The position numbers and the translations under genes are program-made. Shown piece by piece: positions 25,680-38,202 of a stretch of 64,000 nucleotides of DNA. Position 1 is the stretch's first letter. Each line of letters begins with the position of its first letter. The notes below the pieces were generated by a model, which saw only the letters and a program-made list of their open reading frames with translations, was not told where the DNA came from and ran no database searches. The DNA comes from Strigops habroptila (taxonomy: Eukaryota; Chordata; Aves; Psittaciformes; Psittacidae). The DNA lies in assembly GCF_004027225.2 (NCBI RefSeq), contig NC_044278.2, positions 82,038,923 through 82,102,922 of the forward strand, in the 5' to 3' direction.

Positions 25680-27708
25680 TCTTGAGGCAAAACCTTGTGA
25701 ATGGGAAGCAGGTCTGGGGGGAACATGGGGGTGGAGTGGACATGGCATAATGATCTGGAAAGACCATGGGCTGGGTATTGAGGCAGACCGCATGACAAGG
25801 CCAAGAGGTGTGACCAGACTGGGTTGTAGCAAGTCCCAGTAGAGGGCTGGGACCAGCCTTCTATGCAGGGAATCAGATATCAGGTGAGAGGCTGGATGCA
25901 ACTGGTGCCTGCTTCTGACATTATCCACTACCTGTTTAATCCTGTTGTTTAATTCTTGACCAACTCGTGACACACAATCAGACATTACAATGCACCCTGT
26001 CCAGTAAAAAATACTTGACATGTGTGATGATCTGCCTGGTTGTGGTACTTGCAAGTAGAACTTTCTTGCTAAACTAATGTATGCTTTTGCATCCATCTGA
26101 ATTATGATTATTTGGGTCAGCCTGTGTTATTTCTAGCCCTAATCTGAAATACTGAATATAGATTGTCTCGCTTTTTTGTTACGTATCAAAAACACTGGCC
26201 ACGCTTTTACAGATTTCTTTCTTTGTCTAAAGCCAGTCTGTTGTACCTTTCTTAGATTGCTTTCCTGCTGCTCGCATTATTCTTTAAAACACTTATCTTT
26301 ATTATAACACTTTAAGGCTCATTCTCATGACCACTTTAACCAAAATCCTACTAACTCTAAGAGCTTCTTTTAACACTGATAACAGAAACTGGAAATAGAC
26401 TTTCCAGAAACATTATGCTGAAAGCCTCAACTCCTTTTTGTGGGATCACATCCTTATATACAGCAGTCACACTGCATATTTTCTCTCAGACTGGCTTTTC
26501 AATAAAATTGCAATGTAAATAACCTATCTCTGAACTTTATTCCACTGCACTTTTTCCCAGGTGCTCTAGAGAGCCTATCTGCTTCACAAGTCTCACTCAG
26601 GCTAGTATTCAGTTTGCAATTTTTATATTTGTAACTGAAAAAAAAAGATTATTTCATATTGTTTCCCAGCAAGATGTTTGCCAAGCCCCTTTTAGCAGTG
26701 GCAATAAGTAGTTTACGATCAGTTTCAACTAGGAAAGATTCCAATAAAGCTTTTTTACACCTCATGGCCTGAGACCAAGTCTTCCTTCTCTATTTGAGTG
26801 CTGTGACATTTCATTTCTATAAGTACCCATGACACATGATCCACTGTATTGCTACTTGGCTGGTCTCCAACCAGCCAGGCCAGTTTTGCTGTGGCTTGTT
26901 AGCTGCTGGTGGAATGATTTAATCATGGCTTTTCCTTCTGTGAGGGGATTGGGGTCCCATTGTGCTAGGAGAGAACAGAGAGAATGCAATGGGCCTGATG
27001 CAGCAAGAAAGAAGAGGTTGAGTCTCTCTCTTGCTGTCTTGGAAGAGAACATCATTACCTTGCTGGTAGCAGGGTGGTGAGATGATGTTATGGTGGACAT
27101 CCTACCATGCCACCAGCCAGACTGTGATTAGGGCCACTGTGACCACAGTTCAGTCTGGGAGGAGAAAGGAAGGAGGAAAAGGCAGACCATGAATGATCGG
27201 GATAATCTGGTGCTAGGACTGGGAGTTAATGGGGTAGGATGAGGGAAAGAGGGTGACTGAGAGCAAGGGAGATAAGGTGATGGCTTTTTAGGTTGCTGTG
27301 GAGGTGAAGAGGGATCTATCAAGACTAGAGAAAGACATCTTGGTTGAAGGCCCAAGAGATCTGCAGTTCTTGGTCACTTCAGCATTGAAGGGTGGATGGA
27401 TCTGAGAGCCTAGCTTTAAGCCAGGGAAACAGGCATGCACCTCGTTTTTAGGTTTGGGTTGTGGGCTGTGTGCTTTTTGTTTGGGGTTTTTTTTTTTGTA
27501 TGTTTGTTTGTTTCTGGTGGGGTTTTTTTTTAATTTCAAAGATTGCAAGATTGCAACCTACTTTAACCATGCAGTTGCAAGTGGTCTGAGCCAGGCCTGT
27601 CACAGAGTTGTCTGTAGGCATCTTAATTTTGCATTTAAAATCATATCTAGATTTTAGATGTCTGCTTTACTTCCATGTACCATAACAGTCCATCTAAAAT
27701 CCAGTTTT
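25680..27708. other. Intergenic, nothing recognised
   Basis: Holds a 143-codon minus-strand open frame (25,665-26,096) without a recognisable domain, and T/G-rich runs near 27,477-27,535. Confidence 0.55.
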
Positions 27709-28385
27709 CATAGAATCATAGAATGGTTTGGGTTGGAAAGGATCTTAAGATCATCTAGTTCCAACCCCTTAGCCATAGGCAGGGACACCTCCCACTAGAC
27801 CATGCCACCCAAGACTCTGTCCAACCTGGCCTTAAACACTTCCAGGGCTGGAGCATTTACCACTCCTTTGGGCAACCTGTTTCATCGCCTCACCACCCTC
27901 ACAGTAAAGAACTTCTTCCTTATATTTAACCTGAACTTCCCCTGTTTAAGTTTAAACCCATTACCCCTTGTCCTATCCTATGGAGAGTCTCTCTCTGGCA
28001 TCCTTGTAGGCCCCCTTCAGATACTGGAAGGCTGCTATGAGGTTTCCACGCAGTCTTTTCTTCTCCAGGCTGAAAAGTCCCAACTTTCTCAGCCTGTCTT
28101 CATACGGGAGGTGCTCCAGCCCTCTTATCATTCTTGTGGCCTCCTCTTTACTCCAGCAACTCCATGTCCTTTTTATGTTGAGGACACCAGAACTGCACAC
28201 GGTACTCCAAATGGGGTCTCATGAGAGCAGAGTAGAGGGGCAGGATCACCTCCTTTGACCTGCTGGTCACACTTCTTTTGATGCAGCCCAGCACATGGGT
28301 GGCTTTCTGGGCTGCGAGCACACACTGAAGCTGGCTCATGTTAAGCTTCTCACCAACCAACACCCCCAAGTACTTCTCCCCTTCA
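27709..28385 (-). mobile_element. CR1 LINE 3' fragment, about 0.68 kb
   Basis: Starts at the antisense tail CATAGAATCATAGAATGGTT and runs through the 3' UTR into ORF2. Minus-strand peptides: [20 protein letters not shown] and [20 protein letters not shown] in one frame, then [20 protein letters not shown] and [20 protein letters not shown] in another. A frameshift lies around 28,150. It is 5'-truncated near 28,385. Confidence 0.95.
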
Positions 28386-30717
28386 TACAGTCTTCCTTTC
28401 CAAGGAGTCTTTGCACTCCTCCTTGTCTACATGGGCAAGGCTATTAGGGATGCCATGCTGTTGGTGACCTCAGTGGTGGGCTAATGTAAAATGTCTTGTG
28501 GGCCTCTGAGTCCTTGGGAAAGTAGCCCTCCTACAAGCCTTTTATGCAAAAGCTGTCTATGACCACCAGTATTCCTAATAAGCAAAAGTACCACTGTTTT
28601 TAGGCTGATCATAGGGGTACCTTTAAAAGTAGGGCAGTACTAGCAAGCTGGCTATCTTGACTATTGTCCAGGACTAGGCGCCAAAATTCCATTAAAATCC
28701 CAATTTTAAATCTTAATCTAGACCTAGGAAATCATATTCAGATAATTACAAAGGTTAGTATTTGCCTCAGAATCCAGACCTGCAGGTTCTGCTCTCAACT
28801 GGGCCACAGCTATACCACATCTTTCAATCAAGGTAGCTCTTAATGCTTTTATTTCCTCAGCTAGGGTATTGCAGAAGCTACTTCACTATCTTGGAATGTG
28901 CAGACTAACAGTTTTACAGAGGATCCCACTTGAGTACTGTTAAAATGCTGTTGCTATGTTCTCTTAAAACAAAAGGCATGTCAGTCTAATGCAAATATTG
29001 GTACAATTTTTCTGATCATTTATAAGTACAGCTGCAGGCAAGCATATTCACACAGATTCCAGCTAAAGTACAATGCAAGCAGCCTGAGACGCTAAAGGTC
29101 TGTGTGGCAATTGCTCGTTTAAAAAGGCCGTTAAAAGCACTTCTTGGTGGTGGGCAGGCAGGCAGAGGAATAGCAGGAAAGACTGGAAGGGAAGGTGGGA
29201 AGCCACAGGCAGGCCTGTCTTTTGGGGAAGTTTCAAAGGAGGAAAAGGAGAAGGTTGAAAAGAAGGAACCAAGGCAGTAGAAAGGGTGACCAATTTGGCA
29301 GCCTCATGTAGAACAAAGGAAGGGGCCCATGAGATGGTGCGGTGTTGAAACACTCTGGCTTGAGCAGAGCCAACCAGCAGATGTGGCAGGAAGGAAAAAG
29401 GTTAGGAAAACACATGAGTGTTGCTAGGAAAAGATAGCTTTATCACAGTGTCCTTCTCTACCATTTTGACTACCGAGTCTGCCCCTCCTTTGGGGTATTC
29501 TTATTTCAAGGTTTGCCAGTGAATGGGCAATGTCACTGTTTGATGGGACTCCTAACAGACTACAATCCACAGCATCCTCTGAGGGACGCGTCAAAGTCAG
29601 CCTGGTTGGGTGCTAGTCAAAGGAACGGTACCACTATGGCCACACTCAGGTATTAGAAATACACCTTCATTCCTAAAGAAGCCAGGTTGGGTTTTTTTTC
29701 AGTTCTCACCTGTCCAATGGTTTATGGATTCCCAAGGTCAGGAGCAATAAAATATTAACATCTAATCTGTCATACCACCAATGAAAACTATAATCTAGCC
29801 CAGGACTTCACGTGAGTACTGGGTTGTTAACTAAAGAAAGGTATCAAATCATCCTCTAATAAATACTCCAGACTGTGACAGGTAAAATTCAGGTCATACG
29901 TCTCCTTTGAAGTTTTAATGGCCACTCCAATTTTATGATAAAGCCACTCACCTTATGTTTGTAGTAATTTTGCAAAGCCCGAAGCGGCTCTAGTCATCTT
30001 TGGTGCACAGTTCCCAAGGACAAAGCTCTCATAAAACTGCAAGCTTCAAAGGGATTAGACCTCTTCTTTTCTCTCCTTCTTTCTCTCTTTTTAATTTCCT
30101 TTTTCTTTTTTTTTCTTTTTAAAGGAATATTACTGAACATTTCCTCCCCTGTTTTCTACATAGCTCCCTGAGGAGGCTTCTAGTTGAGCCCCCCCCAACT
30201 AGACTTCTTCGCTCACTGAAATAAAATAAAATGAAAATAAAATGTCTTTTCCCTTTTCTTAATAGTAAGGCAATTTTCTGGGTCATTTCTGCTTTTGCCT
30301 TTATTCTATTGTCAGTGTGGAGTAATTTGAAGCAAATAGAGTCTGTGTATTTGCATATTTCTCAGGCTCTAAGAAGGACTACATGCAGCAGATCTGCTCT
30401 CCTGAATGTCATTTCGTTTGTTTTTTTGTTTGTTTGTTTTCTTCCTTTTAAAATCAGGGTGAAGCTGAGCTGAATCTGCCAAAGCTTGAACTCCAAAGCT
30501 AACGTTCATCTTGGTAAATGAAACAGTGCTGGGGAACATTCCCAGGCATTGGAAGGCAATTATCTGTGCTGTTTAATTGTTAGCACAGTGCCTGGCACAG
30601 AGGGGCTGGGGCCAGCTTTCCCAAACAATTCCAAAACATGGGCCAACAGCTGGCATGGGCCAGGGTCATGCTCAATAGGCGGTTTATGTTCAGGGCACGA
30701 AGGGGAGGCCAGAAGTA
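28386..30717. other. Intergenic, nothing recognised except the polypyrimidine tract
   Basis: Unique sequence; a purine-rich patch lies at 29,150-29,420. Confidence 0.6.
30059..30123. repeat. Polypyrimidine tract
   Basis: About 65 nt almost wholly C/T, interrupted only by TTAATTT. Confidence 0.9.
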
Positions 30718-30814
30718 TGATCCTGCTCATTGCAGGGGGGCTGGACTAGATGACCTTTGAAGGTCCCTTCCAACCCAAACTATTCTGTGATTCTGTGATT
30801 CTATGATTCTATGA
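30718..30814 (+). mobile_element. CR1 3' tail fragment
   Basis: CTGCTCATTGCAGGGGGGCT, then GGACTAGATGACCTTTGAAG, TCCCTTCCAACCCAAACTAT and a tail with four octamer-like units (TTCTGTGATTCTGTGATTCT, ATGATTCTATGA). It is the last 95 bp of a CR1 copy with the longest tail in the window. Confidence 0.93.
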
Positions 30815-31631
30815 ATGCCTTCATTTCCATTTTCATCTCCATCAGCACCAGTGATGGTCCCAACCATGCTTCATTTACTCGTACTGACACAGAATAGTTA
30901 CTCGAACTCAATGCTTATACAACTACACCATTTTGAGGAGAAAGCTGCTTATCCAACTTCCCAGCATGAACATACATATTTGCTTGTAGACTGATTTTAT
31001 ACATTGCCTTAGTTGTAAGATAGATTGATTTATTTCCGTTAATTTGCAAGGAGGTCTTTTTTGGATGTTTATGCTTATATGCTAAGGATGAGACACTTGG
31101 GGGGGGGGGAACCATTTGTCCATTTTGCTAATTCCCCAGTGACATTAAGAAGTAGAAGTCTGAAGAGGGAGCAGATGGAAACTTTCTGCGCTTACACTGA
31201 GCACTGGAATATGATTCAAATCAGGTGTCTATCCAAGCATGGCCTAAACCAACCCAGACCACAGTTGTTCAAATAGCATACAGTTCAAGTTTATTCGGTT
31301 TTATCAGCAAATGTGCCAACCCCAAATGTTTCTCCAGGCACGGCACAGGGCACCAACCCATACACCTCATGGTGCTGTGGTGGCTGGTGGTATTTGCATG
31401 AAAAGGATATTTGCTTGGAAACAAATGGAAGGCTGGTTGGATGGTGATCCTCCTTTCACTAGACCTCAGCTAAGACCCTGCTCCCTACCAAGGGGACAAA
31501 GTGAGTAACAGTGAGGAGAAACAGCAGGAGGTGGTTCTAAGGGACCATTGCAAAACAGCAATGCCACAAGCACATGAAGGAACATCTACCAACCACTATA
31601 TGCAACCTAAATAATGTAAATATACATTATT

Positions 31632-31735
31632 TGGTTTTGCTTGGAAGGGACCTTAAAGCTCATTTAGTTCAAACCCTCCTGTCATGGGCAGGGATGCCTT
31701 CCGCTAGACCAGGTTGCTCAAAGCCCTGTCCAACA
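31632..31735 (-). mobile_element. CR1 3'-UTR fragment lacking its tail
   Basis: The plus strand reads GCTTGGAAGGGACCTTAAAG, then CTCATTTAGTTCAAACCC and CGCTAGACCAGGTTGCTCAA. The octamer tail expected before it is missing; the sequence instead starts directly from TTTGGTTTTGC. Either the tail was lost or the flank was rearranged. Confidence 0.88.
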
Positions 31736-34525
31736 AAATAATCTCACAAAAAGAGGAACACGTGGGTTCCCTGAGCCTATTTTTTCTGCAGATGGTACAT
31801 GTCATTATAGCTGGTATTCAGAACTGTCTTTTCAGGGCATGCTTCTTTAAGGTTACTGAAAAGTTCCTTTATTTAAGAAATTAGCTTAAATGTCCTAAGG
31901 CACAGTATGTACTCTGAAAATACTCACATTTCATTTGATTGCTGTTGTTAATGTTTCAGAAATGAAGTAAGTTTTCCCCTGGGGACATTTAGCCTGGCTT
32001 ACCCATTTGTCTGAGCTTCTTCAAAGGAGGAATGATTCTCAGTTCTAGCCTGATAACAGCACAGGAGAAAAACTAAACCTACTGTTAGGAAAGCAGCGAT
32101 TTATTAATTTTGGGGGTGGAGGGGAAGCCACAGGTAAATTTAGTAATAGCATACAAATATTTGTATAAGAAAACTGCTGCTATTTCATTATTTACCTGAG
32201 AAGACTGAGAACAAGAAACCAAGCCAACCCAATTTCAACCTCAAGTATATCTGAACACATTACTATTTCTTTTTCTCATGAACACTTTGCGAATTTGAGT
32301 GTTCATTTAAGAGATTTACCAGAGATGGGCTGAGGGGAAAGGTTTCGATCATGTAAGGTTCTTTCTGATAACGGGCAACAAAGGGAATGGTGTTAATCTG
32401 GCAAGAACTCTGCCATCTTCCACAGCAGAAATCTTACAAATTTTGCTCTTGTGAGATCAGTGTATTCTGATAAATAATACACTGGAAAATAAACCTCTTC
32501 TTCAGGATCAAATCTGGACCTGGCCTCGAGAAAGACTGCAGATTAAAAGACTGGAATCCATAGATTTATTGTGAAAATTCCCTGAGAGCAATACACTCAG
32601 ACTTCAGGTCTTTTGTGTCGTACTTCAATGCAGCAGTTTTCAAATTAAATCCTATTTCACCATATCATTTCAAACACTGATGGAGGTTCCTGGTCCAGCC
32701 TGAAGTATACAATGTGGCAAGAGTCACCTACAAGGTGGTGGCAGTGCTCACCTGGTGCCAGCTCTGCACCATTGCTACCAGGGGAGAAGGCTGCTCCTAC
32801 AGACCCAGACCTCAAGTACGGCTCTGGTGCCAACGCAGCCTGCAGAAACAGATTTCTCAAGCCTTCTCCAGCCATGTGAGTTATCGAAGCTGCACATTGC
32901 TTCTTCTCACTGAAGCAAAACATCAGGGCTGATCCACCTAGAAGGGATTTAGCACCTAAGGTGGGGTGTAATGTAAGCACATAATCCAGAAAACCTTCGT
33001 ACTGCTAATGTTTAACCCTACAGGGTAAACTCTGTATGCTGATAAATTTATGAGTTTGAAATTCCTTGTGTTCCTAGAGCTGTGCTTGGGCAGATATGCA
33101 GCAAAGCCTCAGGCTTCATGCTGTTAGGGACTCAGGTCATCCTCATCCCTGGTCAGGATCCAGAAACAATGGATGCCTAAATGCCTTATGTTCTGCCTAA
33201 ATCCTCTGGGGGTTTTAATGTCAAAGGCATTCTTCCAGCTCACTTCCTGCAAGCGTACAGGATGAAGCTTCTCAGAAGCTGCCGTTGCTTTACTTTGTGA
33301 AGCTACCTATTTGAAGGAATTTGGTGATGATGCCCCTGTTTGATAGGCTAACCTGTGAAGCAGGACAATCCTCTGGTGGCTGAGAGATGTGGTACCCGCT
33401 CCTCCTGGGCCTGAGAGAGCCAAAATCCAACGTCCCTGACTTCCCAAGAGACCCACTAGGTCTCGGGCTACTGAGGCACAGAAAGGGCTCACTCTGTTTG
33501 CTTTCGTCCTCAAGGCCAGGCCAGTGAGCAGCTGACAGTGTTGGATTCCTGGGACTGGAAAAAGAAAGCCATGAGTCTGCAACCTCACAGTGCGGGCACT
33601 GACCTGGGACACTGGGACTCTGGTCCCTCTGAGGGTGTCTTCATCCTTTTTTTGGTCTAGTGATCCACCCCAATGGGTTGGAAATAATGACAAACCACAA
33701 TAACAATAGCCAGCTAAACAAAACAAGTACAAACAGAAACAACAACTGAGGCTGGGAAGAGAAATGGCCTTTGGGGATATTATTTAGAAGAGGCTTTAGA
33801 CTTTGATTTCCCAGGCAGAGGAGATGGCAGATCAGCCAATGTGACTCCTTAGTTCTTGAGAAAGAGGCAAGCCACATTTTCCTAAAGCTTCCTGTAGCTG
33901 AAGCGGTTGAACTGACTCTACTATAGTAAAAAAGAGTACGTCAAGAAAATGGGGATGTCAGCACAAAAAGCAAGGATGGAAACCCCACAACTCCATGGTG
34001 AACAGCTAAACACTGCTGAGCTGCTGCCTCAGAAGTACAAGAATCCCCCTTGCATTACATGCCTTTGCTCAGTCCCATGGGAAGGAGAAGGCCCTAATCA
34101 GCTTTCTGAGCCCTGCATAGAAAAAAGATCACACTAGGTGCGAAAGTCATTATGCACATAGTAATAGCATGTCCCATGTATTGATACATGTACTGCACAT
34201 CTTGGAGGAAGATGTGCCTGGTTATACAGCATGGGGAGACTGGCAGAAAGTAAACAAGCTGCGCTGTTATTCTTTATGCCATGAATTAAAACCTGAGTTA
34301 GGTGAGATGTGTGCCCCAGCCGGGAGCAGTGCAGCAGCAGGGCAGGGGCAGGGGCAGCACTAGTCCAAGCCCATCACCAGCTGCTGGTGGGGTGGGAAGG
34401 AGCAACAGCAGCAACTGGAGCTGTGGGAACGATGGGACATATGAATCAAGCCTGAGACCAATGGCCAGAAGAGATGAGATCTCTTGGAGACTGGAAAGGA
34501 TAAGCAGAGCTAAGGGAGGAGGAAG
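31736..34525. other. Intergenic, nothing recognised
   Basis: Unique sequence. A 141-codon minus-strand frame at 33,307-33,732 has no recognisable domain. A GCAG/GGCAGG-rich patch lies at 34,325-34,400. Confidence 0.55.
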
Positions 34526-35120
34526 CAGCATGACCAGCAGGTTGAGGGAGGTGATTCTCCCACTCTGCTTGCTCTTGTGAGACCCCACCTGCAGTACTGC
34601 ATTCAGCTCTGGAGCACCCAACACAGGAGGGACACGGGCCTGCTTGAGTGCGTCCAGACAAGGCCAAGAAGGTGATCAGAGGGCTGAAGCACCTCTGCTA
34701 CGGAGACAGGCTGAGAAAGTTGGGCTTGTTCAGCCTGGAGATGAGAAGGCTCCAGGGAGACCTTAGAGCAGCTTCCAGTGCCTAAAGGGGACATAAAAGA
34801 AATCTGGAGTAGACTTTTTTAGAAGGGCATGTAGTGATAGGACAAGCAATGATGGCTTTAAACTGAAAGAGGGTAGATTTAGATTAGACATTAGGAAGAA
34901 ATTTTTTACTGTGAGGGTGGTGAGACACTGGCACAGGTTGCCCAGAGAAGCTGTGGCTGCCCCATCCCTGGCAGTGTTCAAGGCCAGGCTGGATGAGGCT
35001 TTGAGCAACCTGGTCTAGCAGAAGGTGTCCCTGCCCATGGCAGGGGTTGGAACTAGATGAGTTTTCAAGTTCCTTCCAACCCAAACCATTCTATTATTCT
35101 ATGATTATGTGATTCTATGA
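34526..35120 (+). mobile_element. CR1 LINE 3' fragment, about 0.6 kb
   Basis: Begins at GCATGACCAGCAGGTTGAGG (the ORF2 RSMTSRLREVILPL region) and runs through CTGAGAAAGTTGGGCTTGTT, GGAAGAAATTTTTTACTGTG and GAACTAGATGAGTTTTCAAG to a tail CATTCTATTATTCTATGATT...GATTCTATGA. The ORF2 remnant has indels, so no long frame survives. The upstream sequence 34,300-34,520, rich in CAG-type repeats, is not CR1. Confidence 0.94.
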
Positions 35121-38100
35121 AGTCTGCTTTGACAAGATAAACCTGAGACGTCATTTCAGGATTCTGTCTGCTAACACCTGCACAGGTTCTCCTGCAGAAA
35201 TAACTCATGTTTTTAACTTGCCTGGCTGAAGAGTTAGTCTCTTCTTCAGTGTGATTTAGCTTTGTTTCTGCACTGTACTGCCCCTCCCCCTCCCCACAGC
35301 TCGCTCTCTCTCACACAAATGTAGGCTACTTCAAAATAAAGAAATAACCTAATCCTTGGAAATAGAAATTCATTGTTGCATTTCTTCCTCAGTGCAGTAT
35401 GCACAGAGGAGAAAGCAGACCTTTAAATTTCCCTAATTGTTTGGGAATTCAGTGTGGAAACACATGAGCACACACCTCTTCCCCTGCCGCTCCCCATCTA
35501 AGCTGTGGAGCTTGCTGCTGTGACACGTTGTCTAAAGCAAGTATTTGCCAGGATTCAGGATTGAACTGAATATGCAAAAGCACACGCGTTCACACACACA
35601 CGTGCCAATATGTATTTGCATACATATTTATATATAAACAGTAACTATTTTTAAAAGGCACAATAACAACATCAAAGACATCTCAGGAACCACAGCACTC
35701 TTCACTTGCCATACACGGGCCTTTGTTCACTGTAGACAGACTGGACTCTGCCTGGTCTGCCGTAGGCTTCTCCAGTGGCCTGTGCCAGATCCAGTTGCAA
35801 ATCCCAAACAAGCAGCATTGGTGAGGGTGCTAGAAACACAGTACATGACAACAATAACCTAATGGTGAGTAAGGGGAGGAGAGGAGGAATAAATAAACAC
35901 AAGCTAAGTATAAAAGTCATTTTATTAAAAGCATATCCATCAGGCTGCTGCTTCTACTTGCAGTGGCCAATGAATTTCCTCTGTCCTACTACACTTGAAG
36001 TGCCAGGATGCATTATTCAGCACATGAGTAATTCACCACATTCTTTCAGCTAATAGTCAGTTGTTGAGCCAGACTCTCATTAAGGTTAACAGCAACACCA
36101 CTATTGTAGCTGTAGAGCATGGCAGAGCCTCATGGCACCATACTGACCAGATTAAAACAAGGATCCATGCAAAGATCCATGTAAGGAAGGCCAAAAGGTT
36201 CCCATGTGGGCACACTTCTGTGGAGGATCAGGCCCTAAACTCACATTGAAAACCACAGGAAGGAACTCAGCACCCAGTCAAGAGCAGGAGTAGCTGCTCA
36301 TGCAGCCACCAGAAAAGCCAGTCGGCCAACTGGAATTTCCCTCTTCGTGTGGAATGATAATTCAGGTGCTGAAGGATAATTGGAGAGCTGAACTTGAGGG
36401 TGGCCTCAGTACCTTGGGAGACTCTGTGCCAGCTGCTTTAAACAAAACAAGCAGGGGCTATGGTGGCACTACTTTTCATTGCAGGTTTCAAGATCAGCCA
36501 TGCTGCTGAGCTACTATATTAATACAGTGTGTTGCAGACATAGCACTTGCCAGTGAAAGAAGCTCCTCTGCTTTTGGTTTTGGAATGTATTCTGGTGCAC
36601 GGGTCTGCTGTGCCTGTCTCTGCATTAGGTTAAACGCTGCTGAAGTAGATGGGCCTAATTATGGCCTTTCATTCAAGATTAATATGAAGCCATTAAGCTG
36701 GTTTATGCAACCAGGTAGCTGAGCAACAGAAACATCTAAAACAAGTATGAGGCAATGTTGGAGGCTGAAATCACACAATCAGCGGGCTTTCGTTGTGAAA
36801 AGGCATGAGAAACTCAAAAGCAAGTGCTGCCTTCATCTATGGAGTTGGGACAAAACACAGGATGGGACAAGACTTCACTGCCCAGGACTAAAGAGCTACC
36901 AAACCCATCACTGCTCTGGCCCCAAACTGGTGGGCTGAGCTGAACAGGGAGGCCTGCAGCTCCAAACACCCCATGCTGCTGCTGCTGTTATTCACTTCAC
37001 CCTGTGCTGAGCAAAATAAGCTCTGGTAGCTCTCTTTCACAGTGATGGCACGTGAATGATTGCCCAACTCATTGCCAGCTTCCCCTTGGAGCAAGAAAGG
37101 CTCCTAAGAAACTCATGTGTTTTCCTAATGGCTGGATCAGAAAAGGGAATGCCGCAGCAGTGCTGCTGGGAGTTATCTCTCCTTGCTCTCCAAGACATCG
37201 CTCTCATGTTTGTGGTTGTGCAGTTAGGTGAGAGGCAGGCGAAATTTCTTGGTGTTTAACCAGGTCTTCGCTGACTTTGTTAATGATATCCTAGGGTTTT
37301 TTTTTAAAAAGGAGGGATTAGTTGATGTGGGAGAGGCTAATTAAGAGAGAAACAGCAATGAAAGAAAAATCAAAGGTTGTAAGGAAAGAGCAGAGCAATT
37401 CAAGAAAGCATTTAGGAGCTCAGAGTTTACAAGAGAACAACTGAAATTTTAATAAACTGACAGTTGATTTAATTGATTATAATTTGATAGTAAATTATAT
37501 TCAAACTGACTCTTTGATTGGTTTTAAGATACATTTCTTTTAAAATGCTCAGCGTGCCTGTTTTCTTTAAGCTTGGAGGAAGCAACCAGAAGACAGATGT
37601 AACCCCCAGATCTGAACATACACATCCACTACCAACTGAACCACACTTCCACCTCCCAAGGGCAAAACACTGAAAAGGACAGTCTGCTGGGGGCGGGGGG
37701 TGGTGGCAGTGGTGGTCACAGCACTGCTGCAGGGCCTTGCCGTCTTCTGAGGGCATGAAGGAAGTTTCTTTTGGGAGAAACTTCTTCTGAAAACACTGTA
37801 GGTTGTCAGAAGCATGAGTAGGTTTTACCCACTTTGAAAGTTGGAGAGAATTTGTATACTTCCATGCACCCAAAGGGTACCTTTAATTTACCATCGTCAT
37901 ACTGTGGATGGACAACTGCACCACCCATTTTCAGGCTACCACACACTTCCTTTAAAGTTCTGATAGCAGAACAGCACCATCCCTTCTCTGTTTCCATTTA
38001 TCATTTTCATCAGGGCAGGATGCAGAAGTGCCAGGTACTTTCCAAAGAGACAATCCTTGCTGTGAAGAATGGGCGTTCTTAGCTTCATGTTGCTACAATT

Positions 38101-38147
38101 GCCAGCTCCCAGTGCAAAACCACAGAACTGTCTCTGTCAGGAGCTAC
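35121..38147. other. Intergenic immediately downstream of the KLF5 polyadenylation site
   Basis: Unique sequence without transposons. It includes a C/T-rich stretch (35,280-35,312), a CA-rich patch (35,580-35,603) and a G-run at 37,689-37,701. Confidence 0.6.
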
Positions 38148-38202
38148 AGAGAGCACACACACACAAACACACACGAACACGCATTAGGCACTTTGTTTTA
38201 TT
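38148..38202 (-). terminator. KLF5: KLF5 polyadenylation signal and GT-rich downstream element
   Basis: On the minus strand AATAAA lies at 38202-38197. About 17 nt further on, from 38180 down to 38148, comes GTGTT-CGTGTGTGTTT-GTGTGTGTGC, a GT-rich stretch in the position expected for the CstF-binding downstream element. Cleavage would fall near 38185. I did not see another AATAAA on this strand between here and the stop codon. The GT-rich element is itself a short (CA)n microsatellite on the plus strand. Confidence 0.72.

Noticed and set aside
25665..26096. 143-codon minus-strand open frame
   Set aside because: Partly overlaps a CR1 tail and has no domain or compositional sign of coding.
33307..33732. 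141-codon minus-strand open frame
   Set aside because: No recognisable motif; probably chance.
34300..34400. CAG/GGCAGG-rich patch considered as a coding repeat
   Set aside because: No consistent frame or neighbouring exon; it looks like simple GC-rich sequence next to a CR1 insertion.
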